Positions 22,618 through 34,222 of a DNA stretch of 64,000 bases are shown in pieces. Location of the stretch: positions 62,001 through 126,000 of the forward strand of contig CM059203.1 in assembly GCA_030323885.1 (NCBI GenBank), given 5' to 3'. Source of the stretch: Branchipolynoe longqiensis. Lineage: Eukaryota; Annelida; Polychaeta; Phyllodocida; Polynoidae. The notes under the pieces are model-generated. The model made no database searches. It was not told where the DNA came from and worked only from the letters and a program-made list of their open reading frames with translations. Made by a program: the position numbers and the translations under genes. Each line of letters opens with the position of its first letter. Within the stretch, counting starts at the first letter, position 1.

Positions 22618-22703
22618 TGTCGTGTTGTGAATTATAGCGATCAATGTAATATATTTATTTATCTCAGAAAATGACAGAAACTCAAGACCATCGGACAATG
22701 CGT

Positions 22704-23720
22704 AAAACCAGAAACAAACAAGTCATCTTCATCATCATCATCATCATCATCCCGTTATAATATTTCTGTATGCCCGGCCATCTGAGCACCAGAGATACCA
22801 TAAACTCTCCCCAGTCAGTTCACACCTGATGCCTCTCTTAAACAAACTCATGAGGAAGAAAGGGAAGACAAGTCACACAAGATTGACAGTGAAGAAGTTG
22901 TGCTTTACTGGCATCAACTCCTGTTCACCTACTAGTGACCTATCACCCTGACCGCTTACCTTCTGTCCACACAGAGTCTCACTACCTCTTTAGCCTGTCT
23001 ATGAATCAGAGCCTACAGCCCATTGAACCGGAGTCCCATGGTTGTTGCTCACAGCTCAGTGTGTATATATGAAAGGTGGTAGCATCAGACAGAGTGTCTG
23101 GGTACCTGCTCTAGAGGTTAGTGTGTCTCACTCAAGAGTCAGGAGTAGAGTGTCCCTGTCCAGTGTGTCTGAAGCAGTGTCTCGAATAAGTAATATCAAA
23201 GTGAGGCTAGTGTGGTCAGGTGGGGCAAGGGAGTGCAGGTGACTGGGCATCTCACAGCCAGCCAATCAGGCACCCTCCACAGCCTGGGTGGCGACACCCC
23301 CAGTATGGTCACTCAACCCAGCTGTAGGTTGTGTCCATAATATATGCAGATGAGGCTGGTGTGCTTGCCCATCGGCCCTGTGGTAACAGGTAGTTGCAGG
23401 CAGTTACAATAAATATATATATATATTAAAATTGTCCTTTTCCTCCACTTGCAATCTTTATGGGTGTATAGAGGGAACATTTCACCAAACATTCACTGTC
23501 TCTTATATAGGAACATCTCATCACAATCTCGGTCAATATGTATGAATTTATATTCCTCATAGCTTAATATGTCACACAGCGATTGGGCACTCATTGCTTT
23601 TAGATTACATAACCTTGGTCCCCACTCCGTCGCCCGAGTATAATAATGCTCTCTGCCAATATATAATTCCGAACCGACAATCCGTATATTTTTACACCGT
23701 CGTTCCAATTTATTCCGCAG
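22704..23720. other. SLC6 last intron, distal part
   Basis: Contains a (CAT)n run at about 22724-22752 and AT-rich sequence at 23405-23430. No exon or element recognised until the acceptor at 23720. Confidence 0.5.
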
Positions 23721-24014
23721 CTGGTCAGTGCAATATCCAAGATGGCGCGTCCCTCAAAGTCGTGGGGTCCGTCGCTACCCTCCGACCGTGTGGGCACCAA
23801 GTACCAGCGTCCCGATGACGTCACGGAAGTCGCGGGGTGCGCGGTACGCTGGGGCCTCCATCCGCCAATGCTGCTGAACGATCTGCACACGCCCGAACCC
23901 GACTATCCAGGCCAACCGGAAGTGGACCGGTTCCGGAACGAACCGGAAAGATCTAAAGCGAGGCTGCCCCCGCCGTACGATGAGGCGACGTCAGACATGA
24001 GCTATAAATTGTAG
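23721..24014 (+). CDS. SLC6 neurotransmitter transporter, last exon (cytoplasmic C-terminus)
   Basis: An acceptor (TTTATTCCGCAG) precedes 23721 and the exon continues in phase 0 from the TM12 exon. It encodes LVSAISKMARPSKSWGPSL, then PSDRVGTKYQ, matching the post-TM12 SLC6 pattern (basic helix, then P..WGP.L..R.G..Y). About 70 more residues form a hydrophilic tail ending in TAG 24012. The tail contains LPPPYDEA, a PPxY motif of the type bound by WW domains of NEDD4-like ubiquitin ligases, which regulate several transporters. The protein ends SYKL. ATG 23742 is internal and not the gene start. The tail after KYQ is not recognisable by family. Confidence 0.85.
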   Translation: MVSAISKMARPSKSWGPSLPSDRVGTKYQRPDDVTEVAGCAVRWGLHPPMLLNDLHTPEPDYPGQPEVDRFRNEPERSKARLPPPYDEATSDMSYKL

Positions 24015-24144
24015 CAGGCGTTTTATAGACGTCTTTCCCGTGACGTCTGCATAGATAATTAGGTGTGCGCGCGGGCAACTTGGGTGCAGTAACTCTATGT
24101 TATTGGTTTTAAACTGAAGGATTTCTTACCTAAGTAAAAGAGTA

Positions 24145-24150
24145 AATAAA
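24145..24150 (+). terminator. Poly(A) signal of the SLC6 gene
   Basis: AATAAA lies 130 bases after the stop codon, followed only 16 bases later by the start of a family A MITE. Cleavage would therefore fall at the MITE edge. No competing signal lies nearer. Confidence 0.55.
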
Positions 24151-24165
24151 CAATACAAATTATTC

Positions 24166-24526
24166 TTAAAGCTGCGTAGTCTGATGAAATATCAAATTTT
24201 AAAAACCAAAATAATTATCTAGATTTGATTGTACATATCTAACTTTAGATACTGATGCAATTATTAAACATTTATTTCTGCATTGAAGGGAATACTGAGT
24301 CCATTTTATAGAAGTTTTAGAACCTGTTACTGCAGAAGTCTATGGTGTTCGAGTTTTGGCAAGCTTGCCGAAACTAATTTTCGATGTTTACACTTCAAAT
24401 ATCTCAAAAGTTTACCATTTAAAATAAAAGTAGCTTTAAACTAATACTAGATACTAATGATCGATCTAATATATTTATCTCAGAAAAAATACAGAAATTC
24501 AAAACCATCGGACTATGCAACTTTAA
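24166..24526. mobile_element. MITE family A, intact copy
   Basis: Inverted ends TTAAAGCTGCGTAGTCTGATG and CATCGGACTATGCAACTTTAA. This copy gives the uninterrupted arrangement used to recognise the split copy at 16180-22703 and its TTA insertion site. Confidence 0.85.
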
Positions 24527-24849
24527 TCAGAAGTCCCAAAGTCAGATACTGAGATAGAAAAACTGTCTTTTAATTTAAATGGATGTGCACCATTTGTGAT
24601 AAATAACTGATAATTATTAGTTCAAAAATACACAAAACAACACAATCAACAAAAGCACCTGGCCTGCATCATGTAAATGTAAACAACAGCACAGGATAAA
24701 CCAATCAGAATGCTGCATTCGGGTCATGTTACCCAGCTGACAGATGAAGTAGATCACTTTGCGGCTCAGAAAAATTCAAATATCTACAAAACCGCACCAT
24801 ATAAGATCAAATTGCTTCACACATACAGAGATGAGATGTTTACCTATCT
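24527..24849. other. Non-coding stretch
   Basis: No gene or repeat recognised. Confidence 0.5.
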
Positions 24850-25593
24850 GGGCCCGTATTCATGTAGTGGTGCCAGGCGTAGCCGGTGCTACACGCTAGC
24901 TCTGGTGTAGCTATCTGCGGCTAGCGGCAGGTTGGAGAAATAGGTCAAGTCGTATTCACCAATGTCCAAGCCGCCGCGGATAGCTAACCATGAGTTTATT
25001 TATAGATTTGGGAATTCCCTCGATTTGACAATATGAATAACGTCACCAATGTGGCGGGAGCGTTAATAACGGTTGATTTTAGGGTTAATTTGATTAAATT
25101 TCACTTTTTGTGTATGTAAATCTGTCAAATATGATCGCATTGAATAGATCTGGCTGTAATATATTGCTGCCGATACGGTGGCGGCGGCGGCGGCCATGTT
25201 TAGTTGAGGTTCGACAGTATGGATATCGACGACGACGACGCGGCGGCGATTTGTTTACTTCACATTCGTCGATTCGAAAATATTAATATCGCTTCTGATG
25301 CGGTGGCAGAGTTAATATCGCTTCGAATTTAGGGTTAATTTGATGAAATTTCACTTATTGCATATTTAATTCTGTTAAATATGATAGCATTGAATAGATT
25401 GAGAGCCACACACGCACACTAACTGGCGCGGCTAGCAGTTAAACCTGACTTGAAATAAGGGTAGATTAGCCTAGGCTACGGTCAGCGGCTAGCACTGGCA
25501 CAGGCACATGAATACGGATTTTCCACCGTTAGACGTGTGGGGCTACCGTAGCTGCGGTTAAGGCACTGGCACCAGCACATGGATACATGCCCT
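24850..25593. mobile_element. MITE family C
   Basis: Inverted ends GGGCCCGTATTCATGTAGTG and GCACATGGATACATGCCCT, with further paired words around GGTGCCAG/CTGGCACC and GCGGCTAGC. Two inner blocks repeat TTAGGGTTAATTTGATnAAA with a following TTTAATTCTGTTAAATATGA-type word. No transposase frame. Confidence 0.75.
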
Positions 25594-26654
25594 GATGATG
25601 ATAGTTTCATCAGAGGGCCATTTGCGATTCATCAGGACTGAGCACTCGATTGTCTTTTTGCCATTACGGTTTGTCAGACATGAAATGTTTTGCTGCCAAA
25701 GTGTGTGGGAATACACCCGTGTTTGTTAACATTGAAATAGGTCTATATGTAAGGATGGCAAAGCGAGGCTATTTGAGGCTCTCCCAGCATGCAATCCGAA
25801 AATCCAGCAACCATATTTTAAGCGTGATAATGAGCGATGATAGGGGCTATGTCAAAGCCTTGCTAGTATTACCACTACTAGTAGGCCTACTAGTAGTTGC
25901 GATTAAAAGTTCATTTGTCTTGGTTTGATTCATTCCAAAGTCGAGAGCCGAGTATGCAGAATGAATCTACAGAAAGAGCCATAATTCTATATCACAAGAT
26001 GGTGGACTATGTCTGTAAACGCCGCCATACTTGCTACTAGGCTATAGCATATGAATGACATGGACAATTATCATGTTTTCAAAATGGCCAATTATCACGC
26101 TTTCATTATGTCACTTAACCATCAGCATATGCTCTCCCTCTACTATCTGTGATTGTAGCACCAGACACCAGGAGCGTAATCGATTAATCAACTCGGGTCA
26201 CCCAAGGCACTTTTTGGCGCACGCGCACATCCTACAGTCTCGGGTTGAATAAACGAATACGCTCGGGGTGGACAAAACGGTGGCTTAATTTGAAACTTAA
26301 TATTTTTTTTCAAAAACCTATAGAAATACAGCAAAATAGGATTTAAAGTATTTTATGATTGTAGAAGCTGAAAATCTGGGTTATTAAAAAAAAAGTATTA
26401 AAACAACACGTAGGACTTTTACCGGTAGCTGTTATACTACAGGTACCAGCACAGATGTGACGTCATTGCTCCTAGGAAACCCCAGCCAAGAGGTGGGCTA
26501 CTGGGGTCGGATTGTTTTGCACATGGCACGTGTATTTCTCGACTCCACTCGCGGTGCTCTATTTGAAATTCTGATGACTCGGGTGACCTGAGTCGCCCGG
26601 GTCGTGTTAATCGATTACAGCCTAGAAGAACAGGCTCGAGCAAAGACAAAACTT
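25594..26654. other. Non-coding stretch with a dispersed repeat
   Basis: About 26535-26625 carries, reversed, the CACTCGCGGTGCTCTATTTGAAATTCTGA block also seen at 33341-33390 and 35350-35400. No gene recognised. A 92-codon open frame at 25650 has no known domain. Confidence 0.5.
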
Positions 26655-27512
26655 GATTAATTTATAGTTGCATAGTCCAATGGCTTTGAGTTTCTGATAG
26701 TTTCTGGGATAGCTATATTAGTTTGATAAATATGATCTATATAGTTGCATAGTCCAATGGCTTTGAGTTTCTGATAGTTTCTGGGATAGCTATAATAGTT
26801 TGATAAATATTATCTATATAGTTGCATAGTCCAATGGCTTTGAGTTTCTGATAGTTTCTGGGATAGCTATATTAGTTTGATAAATATTATCTATATAGTT
26901 GCATAGTCCAATGGCTTTGAGTTTCTGATAGTTTCTGGGATAGCTATATTAGTTGATAAATATTATCTATATAGTTGCATAGTCCAATGGCTTTGAGTTT
27001 CTGATAGTTTCTGGGATAGCTATATTAGTTTGATCAATATTATCTATATAGTTGCATAGTCCAATGGCTTTGAGTTTCTGATAGTTTCTGGGATAGCTAT
27101 ATTAGTTTGATCAATATTATCTATATAGTTGCATAGTCCAATGGCTTTGAGTTTCTGATAGTTTCTGGGATAGCTATATTAGTTTGATCAATATTATCTA
27201 TATAGTTGCATAGTCCAATGGCTTTGAGTTTCTGATAGTTTCTGGGATAGCTATATTAGTTTGATCAATATTATCTATATAGTTGCATAGTCCAATGGCT
27301 TTGAGTTTCTGATAGTTTCTGGGATAGCTATATTAGTTTGATCAATATTATCTATATAGTTGCATAGTCCAATGGCTTTGAGTTTCTGATAGTTTCTGGG
27401 ATAGCTATATTAGTTTGATCAATATTATCTATATAGTTGCATAGTCCAATGGCTTTGAGTTTCTGATAGTTTCTGGGATAGCTATATTAGTTTGATAAAT
27501 ATTATCTACCTT
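26655..27512. repeat. 77-bp satellite, 11 copies
   Basis: The unit runs AGTTGCATAGTCCAATGGCT, TTGAGTTTCTGATAG, TTTCTGGGATAGC, TATATTAGTTTGA. Copies at the edges end TGATAAATATTATC, while the inner block ends TGATCAATATTATC. The unit resembles the terminal 80 bases of MITE family A in reverse (CATAGTCCGATGGTTTTGAGTTTCTG), so the array was probably born from a MITE end. Confidence 0.94.
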
Positions 27513-28520
27513 GCCTTAGTTTGAAATAACTTTCATCTTAAAGTTCCACAGTCCGATGGTTTTGAGTTTCTGTCCTTTTTCAGAGATAAATATATTAAAT
27601 GGATTGTTATAATTCTCTACACTCGGTTGCAGAAGGAAAAGAGACAGAGACAGACATGGATTAATAGAAATTTAATTTTTTTTAAGTCGGGAACCATAGT
27701 AGGTTCAGCAAACATTGAATCAGGCGGCTGCTATGGCCGAGAATCAGGCGCTGACTGGATTGCGCTACCAGATGGAGTAAGTTCTTGAAATGTGAGTTCA
27801 TGGTCGAGCAGGTCGGGAATCAGCGCTCACCCACCTAGAAAGTGGGTGGGAGGGTGGGGAAAGCGAAGTCGACAGTATCAGCGGTGAAAGCAGAGTGTCG
27901 GTAAGCAAGAAATACAGCACGAGGAAAGTTAAAAATAGACCAACCTCGTGAGCAAATTACCCATGTTAGCCTCCGACCAACATGCACAATCTACCTTACT
28001 TCAGTTTGAAATAACATTTTGTTATTAAAGGTTCATAGTTCAATAGTCTTGAGTCTCTGTCATTTTTCTGAGATAAATATATTAGGTTGCTCATTATTAT
28101 ATACTTTAGCTTGAAGTCACTTTTATTTTAAATGTCCAACCTTTGAGATATTTTAAATGCAACCATGCAAAAATAATGTTGGCAGGCATGCCAAAAGTAT
28201 TCCCTTTTGTATGGCCACAAAATGTTTAATAAGTGCACCAGTAGCTAAGTTAGATGTGTAGAATCAAATTTAGATAATTGTTTTGGCTTTGAAAATTTGA
28301 TGTTTTCATCAGACTATGCAGCTTTAAATGGCTAATCTTTGAGATATTTGAATTGCCAACATGTCAAATTAGTCATAGCAAGCACGTAAAAACTCTGACA
28401 CCATAGCTTCTGTAGCAACAAATGCTTAATAAGTGCATCAATATCCAAGTTAGGTACGTAGAATCAAATCTAGGTAATTGTTTTGGTTTTGAAAACTGAT
28501 GCTTCATCGGACTATGCACC
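27513..28520 (-). mobile_element. MITE family A copies, reversed and fragmented
   Basis: Three pieces. 27513-27630 and 27950-28130 bracket unrelated sequence. 28020-28326 is an almost full reversed copy ending CATCAGACTATGCAGCTTTAA. 28328-28516 is a further partial copy ending CATCGGACTATGCA. The 27640-27960 filler carries no coding signal. Confidence 0.7.
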
Positions 28521-29448
28521 CTTAAATCAAACCCCAGATAAAAACACAGGCCTTGAATGTAACTGTTTTTTCACAATCCGAAAACTGTTGGGATTATGTT
28601 TTACCCCTGCTTATCCCCACCTGTTGGTGCTAATAGTTATTTACACAAATTAGTTTAATAATGAATGAACTTGAGAACCCCTACTACACCTGCTTTCAAA
28701 ACCTATTACCTAACAGCTTCTTTGAAATTGACATAAAACCTGTCTGATGTAAGTCCGCACTGCAATCTCAGACTTCCGATCCGATCATTAGGCCACACAA
28801 TACGGAACACTTTTGATGGGATTCAAAAATGGGCAGGTTTCTTGCATTTGGTATTGGTGATTGGATCCGCTGATTTGCATATTTACAATATAATATATAT
28901 ATGTGTATTGGATATATGTTATATCTTTTGAAAAAAGAAGAGAGAAAGACGAAGGAAGAAAGAAGTGTTTAAAACAATTCTAGAATCATGTAATACCATG
29001 TGATGCATACTCACCAAGTGCATAATACATATGTTGAACTGGAATTATATGCAGTTACTATTACAATTAATAGTCCCTTTATATTATGCTTCTATTATCG
29101 AACAGGATTTTCATGTGGTTATTATTGCAACGGATATTGTCATTTATGTACCAACAAATTGTAATGAACGGCCGGAAGCCCAGTGCTCTGGCACTGAGAA
29201 AAGAAATTATTCGCTGAATAAAATACATTTAGTAAAAAATCAATGGGTGATAGAAAACTGTGCACACTGTATGCGTATTGGGATGCTTTAACTGTTGATG
29301 AGGTTGTAAAAGGGGTTCCCTGCAGTACGGACAGGGTGACCATTGGTGCCCGGGCAACAGAGAAGTAGAAATCTGGATTAGGGACAACACAACTTTATTT
29401 TCATGACAGGCAGGGTCTCCGGCTCTACTCAATGCAGCTGTGAGTAAA
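28521..29448. other. Non-coding stretch
   Basis: No gene recognised. AT-rich, with a short TA run near 28892-28915. Confidence 0.5.
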
Positions 29449-29996
29449 GCTAGCATTCCTTACACACGGTATTCGGCATGCGAATGCGAATGCGGCATGT
29501 GGCATGCGAACGGGTTGATTCCTTTCACATGACATGCGGAATGCAGGGATTTGGTTTGAATAGTACACAGTAACAACTTTAAAAAGATACCCAATGTGAT
29601 AGGGGGAACCTCCCCCCCCCCCCCCCCCCCCCCCCGCCGTTAAGTGAAACCCCACACCCTGCCTTATCAGGCATGTTGAGAGAGTCCCAGTGGCATGCCA
29701 CCCACCCTGACATAACACCTCCCTCACCCACACCCACACCCACACATAGTGTCAGGTTTCTCACAACTGTTTTCTATGGCAAACGCAGCAGCATTCGCAT
29801 TCGCATGCCACACTGATGGCTACATGGACCGATTGAGTTGCCGCATTCGCACTCGCATTCACATTCGCATTCGCATTCGCATTCGCATTCGCATTCGCAT
29901 TCGCATTTGGAGGCATGGAAGCACCCCCATTCACTTAGATGCTTTTCCATTTTTTGCCGCATTCGCCGCATACCGCGTGTAAGGAATGCTAGCTTA
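29449..29996. mobile_element. MITE family D with (CATTCG)n core
   Basis: Near-perfect inverted ends AAGCTAGCATTCCTTACAC and GTGTAAGGAATGCTAGCTT. Inside are a C run at about 29612-29635 and about ten CATTCG units at 29845-29906, flanked by isolated ones. The element makes Cys-Glu or His-Ser repeat frames that are not genes. Confidence 0.82.
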
Positions 29997-31539
29997 ACCA
30001 GTAACAACGTCCGATATATGAGTGAAGTTATGCAGTAATATGAATATAATAGACTACATAACATATCAATAGAGTTCAATAATAATCACAGCACCTTTTT
30101 ATCGCCAATAATCACAATGAACAATTCTACATCAATCAAGTCAATAATAACGATGCATTACTATCAAGTCAAATTTGTTTATCAGGTCTATTTCTTAGTT
30201 TTTAGTTTTTTAGTGTTTTTTTTAATTGTACTTGGGTTTATTTTGTATGCCGAGTGCAGTGCATTGGTTGTGGGTGGATGGGTTGAGAAGAGGTGTTGCT
30301 CTGACGGTGGTAACAATTTCACTGTAATCTAACAATAGTCAACACGAGGCCTGAATATTGAGATATGGGTCATTCTTTAAAAGGGGGCACCACGTTTTTA
30401 GTTTCGATGTTATGATGCTGATAATAAGTACTCCAAACTGATTTTTTTAATGTATATTTGCATTTCACTTTTGTGGTAATCAGATAGAACTGTATACACT
30501 GAATTTAGTGGTATAAAGTTTATCTTGGTGTGATAATCGGTTCAAAAGTTATGAGCATTTTAAAATATAATTTTGAGGGCTTTTTTCATCCAAAAACGAA
30601 ATTGGCCAAATGAGCAAATTCACAAAGCACTAGAATATGTGCAGATACTTGGAAACCAAAACTAAGCACATAATCAAGTTTCATATATCATATAGATTGC
30701 ATTTTTTTTCGGGAAGAAAAACAAAAATAATAACACAGATATACGACTTTTAAAACAGCTAAAATATCAAATTGGCTCTGTTATGAAGTTAACAGTACCT
30801 ATTTACTACCTAAGAATAAAAGTAACATTTTCATGGAAATTTTAAAATGCCATATCTCAGCTTCTAATTAAGATACAGAGATAAATGTGGTCTCACTAGA
30901 ATCAGCAGAACTGTGTCTATAACTTGCATGTACTTTAAAAATGTAGACAATTGAACACTAAAATTGTGTTCCAACTACCATTCATGACACATGAAATTTG
31001 GTTATATGCCTTCACAATGTCTTCAATGCTCTCAACATGACAAACACAGCAATCACTGCTCACAGACAGAACATTATTTTATAGTAGGAATCAGTTACAG
31101 CAACATCATCCACTTTGGAGCATTTGAAATAGTGTTTTCAGCTCACTGGTTCCCAAATCGGTCTCACTTCTTCAGCTTCTTGATTCACGTGCTATGAATG
31201 AATTTACTATTTGTTATGCTGATTTAATAGCAAAAAGCTTGCTCTTCAATTTGACAGGACTTGAACCTGGAATTTGTTTCTTTGTCACCGTGAAATCTTG
31301 TCTTCAACTTTTCCTTTTGAATTTTCCCTCACTTCTATCACATGTATCTCAACAAGTTTGGTCTCAAAATGAGGCTCAAACTGTCTTCAGTTCTAGCATT
31401 GTTAGATAATTGTAGTAACTGTTTAACACGCCAATCACTGCCACACAAAAGACATGGGGGTTCAGGGCCAACTCCTGCAGGTTCCACGCAGCCTCGCTGA
31501 GTCACTGATGGCAGCCTGTTTGGAGTAGCTACTGATAAT
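29997..31539. other. Non-coding stretch
   Basis: No gene, SINE or satellite recognised. Short open frames at 30991-31197 and 31194-31409 lack known domains. Confidence 0.45.
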
Positions 31540-32085
31540 TGATTTTTTCTTTTATTGATCGCAAGTCAAATAAATATTGTTGCCTCTGTGTGTTATTAAA
31601 ATATCAGTATTAACGATGTTAGCAATATTAGATTATTTAATCTATCCCACAAAAGATATCAAAAGTATACTTTTATGATTTTGTGCTAAAGTGAAAATGT
31701 GATAAATTACACATTGATACCATGCATGTACCCACACTTTTTTGAACTTTTTTTCGACTTTCTTCTTGTAAGACATACAGTAATCTTGTTTACTTAACTG
31801 TAATCAATAAAATCTTGTTTGATTTTGTTGTGTATGTTAAAATGATGTTCTGCGTGTGCCTTTGATGCCCATGTTACACAAGTGATATCAACGTATTGGA
31901 TAAGATCTACATCAAAAAGTAAAATAGCTTTGTTTCAATGTTGACCTATGCACAACATGTAAATGTTCATAGGAATATGGAATCTGCTATTATTTGGAAT
32001 GTGTTTTGCTATTATTTGGAAGGTTTTCTCTTTGGGTTTCCATGTCATACGCTAGTGCCCAATTTCAGAGACTGATCCATAAATA
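31540..32085. repeat. Dispersed repeat family E, continuous copy
   Basis: Shares blocks with 61425-61810 (TTCTTTTATTGATnGCAA, TTGCTGCCTCTGTGT-type, TTTAATCTATC...CAAAAG) and, further on, with 62962-63043 (TTTGCTATTATTTGGAAGG, GGTTTCCATGTCA, AGTGCCCAATTTCAGAGA). Here the blocks are contiguous. In the second copy SINEs split them. Confidence 0.75.
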
Positions 32086-32366
32086 ACTTGACTTTGTGAG
32101 GAATTTCTTAGATTATACAGGGTGACCCCCCCCCCCCCTCCCACACACACAAAAATGCCACCCTCAAAGGTTTAAGAAAAAGGTGATATAATGAGGCTAT
32201 TGCCTTCAGGGGCGTAGCTAGGTACGCGCGTACGCCAAAACGTCCACATCGTTTTGTCCACCCAAAAAAATAATAATAAAGAGAGAGAGAGAGAGAGAGA
32301 GAGAGGAGGCATGTAGTAGTCCGGAGTGTCAAAAACTCATGTCTAAAATGTGTAAAATCCGCCAGC
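32086..32366. repeat. C-run and (GA)n microsatellite at gap edge
   Basis: C run at about 32129-32138 and (GA)n at 32281-32307. No gene seen. Confidence 0.8.
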
Positions 32367-32866
32367 NNNNNNNNNNNNNNNNNNNNNNNNNNNNNNNNNN
32401 NNNNNNNNNNNNNNNNNNNNNNNNNNNNNNNNNNNNNNNNNNNNNNNNNNNNNNNNNNNNNNNNNNNNNNNNNNNNNNNNNNNNNNNNNNNNNNNNNNNN
32501 NNNNNNNNNNNNNNNNNNNNNNNNNNNNNNNNNNNNNNNNNNNNNNNNNNNNNNNNNNNNNNNNNNNNNNNNNNNNNNNNNNNNNNNNNNNNNNNNNNNN
32601 NNNNNNNNNNNNNNNNNNNNNNNNNNNNNNNNNNNNNNNNNNNNNNNNNNNNNNNNNNNNNNNNNNNNNNNNNNNNNNNNNNNNNNNNNNNNNNNNNNNN
32701 NNNNNNNNNNNNNNNNNNNNNNNNNNNNNNNNNNNNNNNNNNNNNNNNNNNNNNNNNNNNNNNNNNNNNNNNNNNNNNNNNNNNNNNNNNNNNNNNNNNN
32801 NNNNNNNNNNNNNNNNNNNNNNNNNNNNNNNNNNNNNNNNNNNNNNNNNNNNNNNNNNNNNNNNNN
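32367..32866. other. Assembly gap, 500 N
   Basis: Exactly 500 unknown bases, placed between a (GA)n and a TA/TACA-rich edge. Confidence 0.99.
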
Positions 32867-34222
32867 ATGTAGATATATATACAAATACATAAACAATATA
32901 TACATAAACAATACCCACACAGGATTTCGTCAAAATCCAGCAACCGGAAACGGAAATAGGCCTCTATGGGCGCCGCCATTTGCAAACTCGTGTTGAATAA
33001 CCCATATAATCAAAATCCAAAGTTTTCTGCTATTATCGCTCAGTTTCCAACCTGGTCCCCTAGCCTTTGTACCGGAAACAAGTTTAAACGGACTGAAACG
33101 AGTTCAACCATGGCTGGTTGGGTCGCACCGTGTCTAGTTGGGTCGCTCCGTCTGCAGCGATTGGCTTAACACCTTAACAATTTCATTCAAAATTAAAAGA
33201 AATAAATAACAATTTGGTTTGTTTGTTGTTTTACGTCCTAGCAACATCTAAGGTCATATCAGGACAGAGGCATAAACATGGGTGCACAAATGAAATATTA
33301 ATAGTTTACTTCGCGGAAACGACGGCCGTATTCGGGTCACCCGAGTTGATAGAATTTCAAATCGAACACCGCGAGTGGAGTAAAAAAAAAATCATAAAAT
33401 ACTTTGCTGTAGTTATATCGGTGGGTCGGTCCTAAGCATTGCTTATTCATATTAGCTACCTACTAGTTTGCTCAAATAATACCGACCCACCCACGGGGAG
33501 GCTTAAGACTAACGCATGTAGATATATACACATAAGTCATAAACAATACTCCTACCCAGTGGGAAATGAAATCACCAAAATCCAGCAAACGGAAACGGAA
33601 ATAGCCCCCTATGGGCGCCGCCATTTGTAAACTCCTATGCGAGAAATCAAAATCCAGCAAACGGAAACGGAAATCGCTTGTCAAACTTCGGTACGGAGCA
33701 AGCAGGATGGACGACAGCAATTGGCCTAACGCCTTAATGATGCGCCGCCGCAGAGTAACACACGTCGAATCGAAGAACAAGTACACTGGTCCCTCCCCAC
33801 AGACCTTCCATATATGGTGTGATCACGTCACTGGGACCAGTGTATGTGTTCCTCCATGCTACTCTGCAGTGGCCCTCTCAAGGCATTAAGCCCATAGGCC
33901 CAATTGACGGTATTCGGGGTCAGCTATTGGTTAATTATATATCAAAACAAATGCCCGCTGCCATAGAATTTGCCAATACGTGCAGTTCAAAACTTAGATT
34001 TTATTCAAAATTAAAAGAAATAAATAACAATTTGGCATAAACATGGGTACACAAATGAAATATTAATAGTTTACTTCGCGGAAACGACGGCCGTATTCGG
34101 GTCACCCGAGTTGATAGAATTTCAAATCGAACACCTCGAGTGGAGTAAAAAAAAATCATAAAATACTTTGCTGTAGTTATATCGGTGGGTCGGTCCTAAG
34201 CATTGCTTATTCATATTATTAT
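32867..34222. repeat. Segment with two near-identical 180-bp blocks
   Basis: 33278-33460 and 34040-34222 share about 180 bases almost exactly (CAAATGAAATATTAATAGTT through GGTCGGTCCTAAGCATTGC). Between them, CAAAATCCAGCAAACGGAAA...GGGCGCCGCCATTTG also repeats (32933-32985 and 33583-33632, partly again at 33649). A SINE-1 tail fragment lies at 33218-33268. No gene recognised. Confidence 0.75.

Larger units (their letters stand above)
16180..22703 (+). mobile_element. MITE family A, split by two later insertions
   Basis: The left end TTAAAGCTACATAGTCCGATG and the right end ACCATCGGACAATGCG are the inverted termini of a family whose intact copy lies at 24166-24526. Internal words match that copy: CATTTAAAATAAAA, ACACTTCAAATATCTCAAAA and TAATATATTTAT. 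Here the 360-bp MITE is interrupted at 16260-16838 by a family B MITE and at about 17082-22617 by a Ngaro-like retrotransposon. Confidence 0.85.

Noticed and set aside
25166..25260. Possible start of a gene (GGCGGCGGCGGCCATG, then GACGACGACGACG)
   Set aside because: It lies inside MITE family C, contains simple triplet repeats and leads to no sustained open frame.
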